Position numbers and translations under genes: made by a program. 64,000 nt of DNA from Albugo candida (lineage: Eukaryota > Oomycota > Peronosporomycetes > Albuginales > Albuginaceae), in assembly GCA_905220665.1 (NCBI GenBank), contig CAJNAR010000152.1, positions 434,001-498,000 on the forward strand. Direction: 5' to 3'. Under the pieces are notes generated by a model, which did not search any database, had not been told where the DNA came from, and saw nothing but the letters and a program-made list of their open reading frames with translations. Positions 11,501-20,590 of the stretch are shown one piece after another; position 1 is the stretch's first letter, and each line of letters opens with the position of its first letter.

Positions 11501-13054
11501 AGCGCCGGGAAAAGTGCCGAGATCTCACTCGAGACCTTGGCCGCTTGTGAGCTGTACGATGAAACCCCACAGAAGCCCAAAAAGCAAAAGTCATCGGTGA
11601 AGTCAATGACTCGGGTACACTCCGAATCTGTATCGCTCGCTGAGATTATTGGGGTCACAGACGCGTCCATAGCTTTCAAACAGCGCTCAAATGGTGGAAT
11701 GCGACGTCCGACGTCACAACTGACCATCAAGCAACCTCTTTCGAGTAAAGAGAAAGCGATACGATTTCGCATATACTCCAAACATGAGATTCTTTTTCTT
11801 TACACAAATCGAGTGTTCATGTATCAGTCTGAGGATAAAGCCACTTCATGTTGGGTTTCGTGCGGCCTAAGAGCAATCGCATTTGAAGCGTTGCGAGATT
11901 TGGGGCTTTTCCGTTCAAAACTGTTTCTTCCAAACTTCCAAAAGCTGATTGCAGGCGAATTAAAGCATCTAGAAGCCCAAGGTTCCACCTCCAAATCACA
12001 CGTTTTCCAAACGCTGGAAAGGATTCTCTCTCACGCCATCTTAAATTCTAAAGGATACAGACTCTATCTCAGATCAATCGTTGAGGACCCAAAAGAGCCG
12101 CTTGACTGGTACTTGAGCCAACCGCTTCCAGATATGAAGAAAGAGGCCATTGATACGGCATCATGGGTCATCAATCCTCTTCCTTCACTGTTCATCTCGG
12201 CGTTCGAAAAATTTGAAATGTGTATCCAGCGATATTGGAGCGTCTTTGGTGTCTTCTTCAGTTGGCGTCCAAAAGATGAGAGAATTCCAAAGGAAGGATC
12301 CAAGTTGCAAATACCTCATAGTCGATTCCTTCTCCTTTTACAGCATCTGAATATTGTCCCTCAGTTGTTTGGTCGACGCGAAGTAGAGACCTTTATGGAT
12401 CAGTCTTGTTCCTCTCGAGCTCAATTGGAATCGAACAAAACACTTTGTCATCCAAAAGCTTTGTACTTTTCCGAGTTTATCGAGACTTTAATTCGATGTG
12501 CTTGGACGCTTGAATGGTCCACAGGAATCTCCAGTGATGAGGAGAAAGATGGAACAATTCAAGTCGTCAAATTTGTAATGCTGATATTCGCAATGGAAGG
12601 CAGTGGATCGATTTTGCGTCTGCAGGCGGAAGATGTTGACGTTGTAATGGAATACTTCCAACGTAAAAGAGCGAGCGCCCGACGAAAAAAAAGTATCGCT
12701 TTCCGACGAGTTTTACACGATTCATCAAGTCGATCTGCGGGAAAACACTCGGAGAATTGTGAGCGTGTTGGAAAGGATTCCAATAGGAAGAGTGTGCTTC
12801 AATATGGAAGAGAATTGAAGACCGAAAAAGAGGGCAGCGACCAGTTGATTCCAGAGAGCCCGAGTTCAGATGACAAGCAGTCGTCTTGGCAATGTGCATC
12901 AGTCGATATCTTCAACGACCAGCCACCGCGTAGAGCCATTTTGAACGCAAAGGGAGAAAAGGACCCATTTTTACGAGACATTCTGACATCTTTTGGAGAA
13001 ATCGAGGCCCAGCTAGCACGATGCGGCAGTAGGAAAGACCAAGGAGATGAATGA
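8510..13054 (+). CDS. Giant Sfi1-repeat (centrin-binding) protein
   Basis: A single uninterrupted frame of about 1,514 codons starts at ATG 8510, 121 bp after the RPB3 stop. The open frame continues further upstream but without an ATG. Residues roughly 80-830 are a long run of Trp/Arg-rich helical repeats (LRIWRRW, CFYQWRRA, FKQWRIF, CWKAYF, LSRWKES, FYRQWSRW and many more), the LxxW pattern of Sfi1 centrin-binding repeats spaced about 25-35 residues apart. A disordered Lys/Ser/Gln-rich part follows (about 850-1090). The C-terminal 420 residues look globular, with segments such as RYWSVFGVFF and SRFLLLLQHLNIVPQLF. Sfi1 proteins form centrin-coated filaments at spindle poles or basal bodies and are needed for their duplication. 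It ends 57 bp from the stop of the CDK gene on the other strand. The globular C-terminus is unassigned and is not typical of yeast Sfi1. Confidence 0.8.
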   Translation: MRSDRHLFEVSNQDIQRQLDIVKNLDTSAFQLHYFSSEIDKWKSPSTIYSSSVDSLDLSDTLHRRYVFVQSPSNNASEKLAELAFIRWRTYARHKIEKRKWNTMQSHRIKQILFQHWVRHTHANLLVVRFKGALSLRIWRRWAQQQQKAARFFESHPPALSVAICVRKKQCFYQWRRASLWCKQSRHLLAVIASSKAQAIQHRVWLNLRLNVFIARSCRKCAFATLTAWVRFTEYNIDERVLFSTSIKGVALNIQRRGLNCWKATLCAKNEERHRCALVTLFISRKMYFLRWLSSFHTHQSINRFSIGLQQRSMQRHFKQWRIFTITVFRGRLHSEEKLQAVRNECWNAWKIYCVHSSKIYRANELINSFYARRSCSVLRSWLESRKPIRRWMERRERRDRSRWWNLGWKCFYDQLLVRKRVMLRLLKKRGLRCWKAYFTAREKRLRKIRWIQQKIAQAILFALLVRWQLFRCRQQRLRRSNQRLYQYSQNLLRRRGIQRLCQASQSISQEERRLHAFRRSYRAICKHKVLSSWRLWAHSRLFDRLRMESLQRHYEFCMKKQFVSQWSQRSSKQRHIQRVFRQIGHNRLQKWLWKWRIRMHQRVTSIRKRYEHKIRRLEIVFRLWKSIISHQHSKCALQSHIRALVTEKRLQLALSRWKESRYDVVYDQVYRNQTRRLLCARWDRWTRQYAYCVEGVQTERKRRILQKWNCWAQVHAAFRRKQQISIQKMRKYPKSSVFYRQWSRWRLRTQCLRKQRRFQNRVRIRSLELIFKNWRFLLRFPQMWHHWRWISHHRAVSNRILEAGSLELWYRRWKVHFKSVRAPRFHHNTKMKKKMLLLWWKWTLRRLQERLIQPQDSESAMLENRPTRYLGLFQRRNVLRVGLEGSAATEAIHVYPQESLKQKKPLMSRQIVIPHHRKHQKMIVRSRAPASVSKEVLQGSRHLEKADKQAKSVNKETVSQAEHPAVEKDSLHEIQPPFSKNALDSQMLSQSNQDQLSAGKSAEISLETLAACELYDETPQKPKKQKSSVKSMTRVHSESVSLAEIIGVTDASIAFKQRSNGGMRRPTSQLTIKQPLSSKEKAIRFRIYSKHEILFLYTNRVFMYQSEDKATSCWVSCGLRAIAFEALRDLGLFRSKLFLPNFQKLIAGELKHLEAQGSTSKSHVFQTLERILSHAILNSKGYRLYLRSIVEDPKEPLDWYLSQPLPDMKKEAIDTASWVINPLPSLFISAFEKFEMCIQRYWSVFGVFFSWRPKDERIPKEGSKLQIPHSRFLLLLQHLNIVPQLFGRREVETFMDQSCSSRAQLESNKTLCHPKALYFSEFIETLIRCAWTLEWSTGISSDEEKDGTIQVVKFVMLIFAMEGSGSILRLQAEDVDVVMEYFQRKRASARRKKSIAFRRVLHDSSSRSAGKHSENCERVGKDSNRKSVLQYGRELKTEKEGSDQLIPESPSSDDKQSSWQCASVDIFNDQPPRRAILNAKGEKDPFLRDILTSFGEIEAQLARCGSRKDQGDE

Positions 13055-13111
13055 ATCTTTGATGAAATGAAGGAAAGATCTGTTGTATGATTAACGGGAC
13101 ATCGCTCCAGA

Positions 13112-14295
13112 CTACATGTATTCGGGATCGAGGTCATCAAAGTATGGGAAGCGTAGTGCTTCCTTAGCACTGACACGCTTTGCCGGGTCGTATCGGAGTA
13201 GAGCCTGACGCACAAGCATATGTCAGATCATCACATTCTTACTTTGTCTGTAAATAAGGTCGTACCTCGAGAAGACATATACCATCTTCATCAAGCTGAG
13301 GGAATACTTGCTGCATATCGCGTTTTTTCCATTTCGGGAAGGTCGGAGCGTAGTCTCGAAGTTTGGTCACCCCAGGCCAAACAATCTCGTCAGGAGTTCC
13401 TAACAGCCTAAAATACATCAAAAAATTTCTATCGATACGTTTCATACCAATTTGCATTCATACCTAAAAACGCGATAAATCTGATCGATTTCAGAGTCTC
13501 CCGGAAATAAGGGCTTCTTTGTAAGCATTTCTGCAAAAATCACTCCAACTGACCAAATATCAACGGGTGGAGCATAGATTTCTTGTCCAAGCAATATCTC
13601 TGGAGCTCTGTACCAAAGTGTCACCACTTCGTGTGTGTACTTCCTAACTGGAATACTAAAGGCCCGAGCCAGTCCGAAATCAGCAATCTTGAGCTTCCCA
13701 CTTAGACTCACTAAAAGATTTTGAGGTTTCAGGTCGCTAATCAAATCGAAAAAGTCACATTTGGTATATGCCAGTTTTGTAGCAAAGAGCTTTACCGATG
13801 CATAACACCACGCGAGTGGGAGAATGCCAATCCACGAAGCAATTGGTACAAAAGCGTCTAGTTTTCGCATCTTTCAGGCACAAAACCATCGAAAATAGCG
13901 ACTATAGGAGCACCTTGACAGTGGAGGGATCCAGCATGCCGATCTTGTGCTCCATGTAGCGCTTGAGATCCTTGTCTACAAACTCAAAGACTAGAAATAG
14001 CTTTCCTTCTTCCTGCAAGCAATCCAACAGACTGAAAGGTAAAAAAGTATTAAATATGTCGTATAAGCGCTCTTTTGTTATCTGATTTGTACCTGACAAT
14101 GTTGGGATGTTCTAATTCGCGTAAGACAGAAATTTCGCGAAGAGCTGTAGATGGAATTCCATCGTCTTCAGTTTCCAGTCGAATTCGTTTGAGTGCAACA
14201 ACTTTATTGGTTTTCAGGTCTATTGATTTGTAGACTACACCGTATGTTCCCTCACCAATTGAACCGCCTTTTTCAATGCGCTGATATCGGTTCAT
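13112..14295 (-). CDS. Cyclin-dependent kinase, PSTALRE type
   Basis: Six exons on the minus strand (14295-14093, 14031-13914, 13857-13796, 13736-13464, 13407-13266, 13204-13112) give 296 residues, normal for CDK1/CDK2-class kinases. Seen in order: glycine loop GEGTYGVVY with the Thr/Tyr pair that Wee1-type kinases inhibit; VALKRIRL with the catalytic Lys; the cyclin-binding helix PSTALRE (canonical PSTAIRE with Ile to Leu); [16 protein letters not shown]; activation-loop Thr in [15 protein letters not shown]; and a C-terminal [12 protein letters not shown]. These are cell-cycle kinases activated by cyclins. An intron splits the Arg codon of HRD (phase 2). The intron before TLLYQLL uses a downstream AG, giving VKTLLYQ. 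The start is ATG 14295; a GTG lies just upstream. A second PSTAIRE-type CDK elsewhere in the genome would not be surprising. Confidence 0.93.
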
Positions 14296-14403
14296 CACAA
14301 AGTTGCACTTAATTGCGCGCGCTTATTCAAATTTGAAACTATTCTGTAGTGTAGCCTTTACTTAAAGCATTATATAAATAATATGGCCTGCCAGTACATC
14401 ATT

Positions 14404-14475
14404 GGGCGCATAGCGCAGTGGTAGCGCGTCCGCTTTGCATGCGGAAGGCCCCGGGTTCAATCCCCGGTGCGTCCA
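14404..14475 (+). tRNA. tRNA-Ala, anticodon UGC
   Basis: A 72-nt cloverleaf without intron. The acceptor stem GGGCGCA pairs with TGCGTCC and includes a G3:U70 wobble pair, the identity element read by alanyl-tRNA synthetase. The anticodon stem TCCGC/GCGGA encloses the loop TTTGCAT, with anticodon TGC. The T arm carries GGTTCAATCC (B box), the D arm carries the A box, and the discriminator base is A. It sits 108 bp upstream of the divergently transcribed CDK start. Confidence 0.97.
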
Positions 14476-14837
14476 ATTCTTTGTCCCTTGTTTTCAACTA
14501 AAGTAGTAGCGGAACCAATTTAGTTGAGAAAGTAGTCTCTGATTAACACGATGTTCATTATTTCATGATGAAATAAGATGCAGTGGTGATTCATTATCGT
14601 GATCAATTATGTATTTAGAATGACGCCTAGCTCGAGATCACTATGAAATTATATCGGGCGTTACTAAGTTTGGTCAGTCATAAACAAAACTGGAAGAGGA
14701 CTTTTCTTGTCTGAGATGTCTTGCTGTTTTAATCGGTGAAAGACAACTACCCGTCCCAATTAAGCGTTGATTCAAAATTAATGTTGGTCGATGCTTTCGG
14801 TCCTCCAATTGTGTGGTACGACCAAATTTGGACAATA
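14476..14837. other. Intergenic between tRNA-Ala and DCN1-like gene
   Basis: About 360 bp, AT-rich, with no ORF or structure I can support. It should hold the tRNA 3' end and the promoter of the DCN1-like gene. Confidence 0.5.
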
Positions 14838-15810
14838 ATGGTAATGGAAGCAGTATCGCTAGTGCCTGTACATGCCTAACAAAGTATTTGTAGACTCAGA
14901 AAAGTCTAATAGAAGCATTCATTGAAGCTACAAGCACAAGGTCCATTCCATCTCACTATCTTATAGAGTCTAACCGCAGTTGCTTTGATGCAGACATTCG
15001 ATAGCCACTGCTTATCTGGAGCGATTTAGGTGGAATCTCGGCATTGCAGTCGACGAGTTTTTCAACAATTACAAAGGCGGATTGGATAAAATGTATGCAA
15101 CCCTGTTGAGTCGAATCCTCTCAATCACTAGTGATTTATTAGTGTTCACTCACAGATCACAACGTGCAACCGTGTCGATGGATGCAATTAACAATTGGTT
15201 TGATACTTATGCAGGTTCCATAAACCATTTTATGCTCTATCGTTTTCTGATTAACGTGATTGTAGATCCTGACGAAGATGATGCTATCACTGAAGACGGA
15301 ATACTCCAATTCTGCGAGGATACTGGCATTGACCCACAGGCCATCGATATTTTGATTATTGCATGGAAAATGGAAGCTAATTACATGTGCCGGTTTACAA
15401 GAGAAGAATGGTGCAAGGGAATGCAGGAACTCGAATGTGACACAAACGAAAAGTTGGTATCCAAGCTCTCGGAGTTGCAAACTTACATCTCCACCAATGA
15501 AAGATTCAAGCAGCTCTACTCATTTTGCTTCAATTTTTCAAAAGAACCGGGACAAAAGAGTTTGAGTCTCGCAATCGCGATTCCAATGTGGGAAATACTC
15601 CTAAAGGATCGTTTTCCTCAAGCTGCTTCAGACTGGATTCAATTTCTGCAAGAGACAAATCCATGTAAAGGTGTTACGCGAGATACGTGGGATTTGCTTT
15701 TGGATTTTTTCATTAAAGTCAACAAATCGTATGAAACATACGACGAGAATGAAGCTTGGCCAGTGTTGATTGATGAATTTGTCGCGTATATCAGATCCCC
15801 AAAAGTATAA
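14838..15810 (+). CDS. DCN1-like cullin neddylation factor (UBA + PONY domain)
   Basis: DCN1 proteins bind NEDD8-E2 and cullins and act as a scaffold E3 for cullin neddylation. Proposed exons: 14838-14840 (the ATG only), 14894-14940, 14994-15092, 15156-15810, giving about 267 residues. The N-terminal part (AYLERFRWNLGIAVDEFF) is UBA-like. The rest is the potentiating-neddylation domain: EDGILQFCEDTGIDP, ILIIAWKMEA, FTREEWCKGM, FNFSKEPGQKSLSL, and the C-terminal DAD-patch region YDENEAWPVLIDEFVAY. Introns 1 and 2 have donors GTAATG and GTCCAT. The third, 15093-15155 (63 bp, GTATGC...CACAG), contains no stop and keeps frame, so splicing there is inferred only because retention would insert 21 residues between the UBA and PONY domains. 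The start is chosen because ATG 14838 is followed at once by a donor and exon 2 continues in frame into the UBA. Confidence 0.85.
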
Positions 15811-16000
15811 ATAGTGCAATACATATGAAATTGCAAAGTTGCGTGTAGTATATTGTGATTGGCTAAAATAAGATACATTGAAGTTGAAGTTGCGATGGCG
15901 CGCGCACGAATGCAAAGAGTGCGACTTCAGTATGTCATTTCCTCTGTTTTTGAGATAGAGCCACTATGCGGAGAGTTATGATATCATTAGTTCCTTCAAG

Positions 16001-19000
16001 ATGTTTTCGGGCATTCACGAGATAGATCTATGTGATCGCGAGTTCGTTTGGTACGTTAGTAAATAGGATTACATGCGTTCCGATATTGCTTCAGGTACAG
16101 CAAACTCAGATTCATTGATGAAGCTGTGTTGGAAGAAATGGAGCGGGAAAATCGTGCATTGTTGATGCAATTGAGTTTTGTTTTGGAGCTACCGTTCATC
16201 AACTTCGTGTGAAAAGAAAGTTTGGCAGCTTGATACCTGGACATGTTTTACAGAAGACTAAGTCGTCAATGCGTAGAGCTAACTGATTTGATCAATGATT
16301 ATGACAAAGCACATTATGGTCAGAGTAATGTATCTGTTGGTGTATGTATAAGTGCACCCAGAGAAGACAATGAAGTATGGAAATGCATATGGATCCAGAG
16401 AGAGACTCAGTCTGAGCCACCTGCATCCACACATTCGATTTATTATGGATCTGAGCCAAAGGTTTGATCGAATTTAGAGACGATCTGATTTCTATATTTT
16501 ATTCTGGTATGCTGCAAGATGGCAACGGACTGGACGGCCATAGATAAAACAGACATGTGGAAGACTCTTTCATCGTATGGAATTGACCTACATGCACGAG
16601 AGCGATTCATCATACGACAACTGTATTCTTTGTATTGTTTCATTTCATGGCGAACGAGTCTCAAAAAAAATGAATATTTCTAGAAAGACAGCAACACTTG
16701 CTCAGACTGATGCGAATACATTGTTGGACTTTTGTACGTATACATTAAGCTGATGCATCATCGATCGGGGTTACAATAAGCACTGTACAGGTGAAAGAGT
16801 GGTGTACGTGAATCGCTTTTTAGATGAAGATTTTTCATTAGTGGTGTTGATGTCAGCGGTACACACGAGCTGAAAGGGCAGGTACGATTAATCTGGCATT
16901 GTGCTCTTATCTTTTTCCTAACAACATACCATGTTCAGGCTGAAGCACTCGAAGAGGAAATTCAAGCCTTCCAGACACAAATTCTTCAAATTCGCAGTGA
17001 GGAACAACTACAGAGTCAAATTCTGCACAAACATCAGCCAATGGTACGGGCAAAGATTTTTGTCGACATATTTCATTATAAGCTGATGCTTCACTATACT
17101 TGAATCGCAGCTTTCCTGTTTTGAAAGATGGAGAAAAGATATGGAGGCTTATGAGATTGCAAAGAGAAACACTGATGAAAAATTCGCTGAAACGATTGTC
17201 TCCTTGCACAGCGTATTCACTCGACAAAAGGAAGAACTCGCCAGCGAAAAAAAGCATGTAGAAATTACAATTGTGGAAATACGGCACAAGGAAGAAGAAT
17301 TGAGAAAGAAAGTAGCCGCTTTAGACAAAAGATATACAGAGTCAGAAAGCCAACTTGACGTTCGAAAAAGAAATGCTCGATTTAAAAGCATTGAAAAGGC
17401 AAAGGTTTTATCTGAGATTGAAGCACTGAGATCAGAAAAGCACCACATAGTTAAAACTCGAGGGAAAATGAAGAAAAGATTGTCACTTCTGATGAGAGAG
17501 AGGAAGAAGCAACAGGAGTTGTTACGTGTTCGTGAGGACGCATTGAACAAAGACAAGGAGCTTCTCAACGAATTTCTTACGTCTTGCCAGTTGGGTGGAG
17601 AGTACATACAAATCACTGAGCAAAAGAAGCTGCAAGAATACGTTGATAATGAGATGATGACACGCACAAGAATAAAAGAAGCAGTTGATCAACAGGTAAT
17701 GATATACGCCATTCCAAGCAAGTGCTTGATTTCCTTTATGATCGCAGAGGACATGGATAATTGAAATTGAAAAACAAAAAAAGAAGGTGGGTCATCTGCG
17801 CGTAAAAGCAGAAAAGCAACAGCAGAGATCTCAAAAATTACGAAAAGAAAGCGATTACTCAGGAATGAAACTTGCTTTTTTGGAGTCCAAAGCCTTGGAA
17901 ATTCAAAAGAAACAAGCGAATATCATGGATTGCTTGTCGCGCTTGCAACAACAGTACAACGTCGAGAGGGCTGTGCTAGAGAACAGGGCTCTCAATACCT
18001 TGAGTACCAGCATAGAGAAACTCAGGACAACATTCGGGTCCGATCGTGTGTACGGATCATTTCATTCGCTAGCTTTTGTTCATCCAAAATTTAGTGCGGC
18101 AGTCAACTCTGTGCTTTATCCGTACATGAATCATGTTTTGGTAAATAGTCGGGACACCGCAGTAACACTGGTGACAGTATTTACAAAGAAAAAACTCGGC
18201 AATATCACGTGCTGTATTTTGGATGAGATCACTGACAGGTATAAACAAGAGCAAGAGACAGGTCGTCTAACGAATTTCGATGCTGAAAGCCACGGTGTGG
18301 CTATGTTATCAGCGGCTATTGTATGCAAAGATGCAAGATTCGTCCCATTATATGAGCGATATTGTTTGCCGTGGCTTGTTTGTGATAAATCTGAAGTCGC
18401 TATGGACATCAGTGGAGAATACAATCGCAATTGTGTTACATATGATGGAGATCTCTTCTTTGCAGATGGAACTATCAGAACATTTGCAAAGCACAAATTA
18501 GAAGAGTCCATGCCTCACATTCGACCTATTCACACCGTTCCTTCCGGTGCCGGATACGCTGATTCTTCACGGGATGGAGCAGCACGTGGGTCAAGTGATA
18601 CAATCAAATATATCACTAGGTCAATTAGCGAGAAGAACGATCATCTTTCTCAATTAGAAGAGAACATGACAGCGGTTTGTTCTTCTTCTACGTTACCTGA
18701 ACGTTTCCTACTCGATGTGATGTATAGGTCATAAAGGCATTGTTTAATGAGAGAAGTTTCGCGGCGATGGCGGTGGTAAGTCAGCAAAGAGGTCGATCAT
18801 TATCTTCAGCTGTAACGATATTTGAATATAGGAAGCACTTGTAGTGAATCTTGATTTGGAAAGAATTAGTGACGCGTCAATTGGAGGAGCGAAAGAAATG
18901 CTAAAGCTTGGAGAACATAAACAGCGTTATTTTGATCAAGTCGTGAACAGGTTGAAGCAACAATTAACAAAGAGTCCAATGAATGAAAAGGAAATCGAGA

Positions 19001-20485
19001 TTCTGAAGAAGGTGAGCACACTTTGCGAGACGATCAGAGGATCGGAGATGCAACTCAAAGAGGCTGCAAGAAATATCAATAAGAGCAACCTCGGGATTGA
19101 TTTGAACGAGAGAAAAATGGTGAGGAGCTTTTATCGCTCACTTTCTTGTGAAATTCTTACAGTTTGAAAACAAAGACGATTCTGGAGCGAGAATTGGAAG
19201 AAAGTGACCAATTTCTCTTACTCCGGGAGTCAAATGTGCAGAAATTCGATTGTGAATTAGACAAAAAGGCTATCGACGAAATGTCTTCTGAGCTACAAAC
19301 TCTTTCCGTAATCAAAGAACGCGTTCATTTGGATTTGAAGAAAGTGACGATGGAAAGAGCACAGAACGAAATTAAAAGGACTGAGATAGGGAATTCATTC
19401 GAAAAACTTACGGACAAACTGGAAGATTTGAAGACAGAGCTTGATGATTCGATGCACACGGGCTTACAAGATAGATTGAGCCAGCTTCCGTCCGCCTCTG
19501 AAAAAGAGCTCACAAAGAGAAGACTTAAATTAAAAGGAAGACTGCATCAGCTACAAGAAGATTCTGAGTGCGTCATTTTTGATGGCGAAAGCTGATTTAT
19601 CTTCAACTCCTTGCTATAGTGTCCTAAATGTTCAAAAGGAAAAGATATCGCTGTCAGCATTACAGGAGGCGAAAGAAGCGAAAGAAAGCATCGACACTCT
19701 TCAACTAAAACTGAAGGAAAAAACTGAACAGCTTGAGCAATCAATGCACACAAAAAGTGATCTGATGCAGCAGAGGTATACGAAATCACGACTCAAAAAT
19801 GAGTATTCTTGAAGCATACATTGTAGATTTATCAAACTCTCGAATGCACTTACAACAGTGAGCTCCAATCTATGCGAAATTTACAGGATTCTTCAGGAGG
19901 TGAGGTTAAACCTGGTCAACCTTCTTGTTCACAACTTGTTGCAGGATGGTGATGCTTACTTGAGCTATTCAAAAGAGAAGACGACGCTGTTCAAAAATGG
20001 GATCACTCTCAATTGCAAACCAGACGAAAATCAATGGCAAACGGTAAACACTTCAACTCAGCTATACACAATCAAGTCTGACGCTTTGACAGTTTGTTGG
20101 CCTTTCAGGCGGGCAACAAGTTTTATGCACAATCTCGGTAAACGCACGTGTTACACACTTGACAGCTGCACTACTGACGTGTCCATCTTCCAAATAGCTC
20201 ATTTTGGCATTTCAAATGACGTTTCCTTGTCCAATTTACATTTGTGATGGTACATTACTTCCAAATTTTTACATGTGAGAGTAACCAATTTTTCTAGAGA
20301 TGGACGCAGCGCTGGATACATACAATGTCCATAAAGTTGCTCGGCTCTTGCACAAGCAGAGCAAAGATTCTGCAACACAATTTATCATCGTATCGCATCG
20401 ACCGGAAATGTGGAAGGAGTGCGAGTATTTTGTTGGAGTCTATAAGCGCGAACACTCTGCCGAGATCATTCATTACGAGTGCTAG
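16001..20485 (+). CDS. Divergent SMC ATPase (closest to SMC1 by eye)
   Basis: A multi-exon gene with the full SMC layout. A GRNGAGKS Walker A lies at 16131-16154 after a short first exon (FSGIHEIDL...). Then come an N-lobe segment (ATVHQLRVK), two long coiled coils (about 17100-17990 and 18840-19800), and a hinge at about 17990-18530 (VYGSFHSL, AVNSVLYPYMNHVLV, LVCDKSEVA, VTYDGDLFFADGTI). The C-lobe has the LSGGQ signature at 20102-20116, Walker B ICDEMDAALD at about 20240-20320, and a final QFIIVSHRPEM. SMC dimers clamp DNA in cohesin, condensin or SMC5/6. Clear introns: 16124 acceptor after GATGAAG, GTAATG...ATCGCAG before 17751, GTAAAC...TTGACAG before LSGGQ, TTTTCTAG at 20297. The start (ATG 16001) and some N-lobe exons at 16240-17100 are uncertain. 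The hinge and LRVK resemble SMC1, but the end differs, so paralogue assignment is open. The stop is 105 bp from the next gene's stop. Confidence 0.8.
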
Positions 20486-20590
20486 TGACGAATTGCTTTG
20501 CCTCAATTTGCAACACTTTACATGAGAACGACACTGCAATTTCAATTTTATCTAAATACATGGTAACAAATTAGCTAACACAAAAAGACA

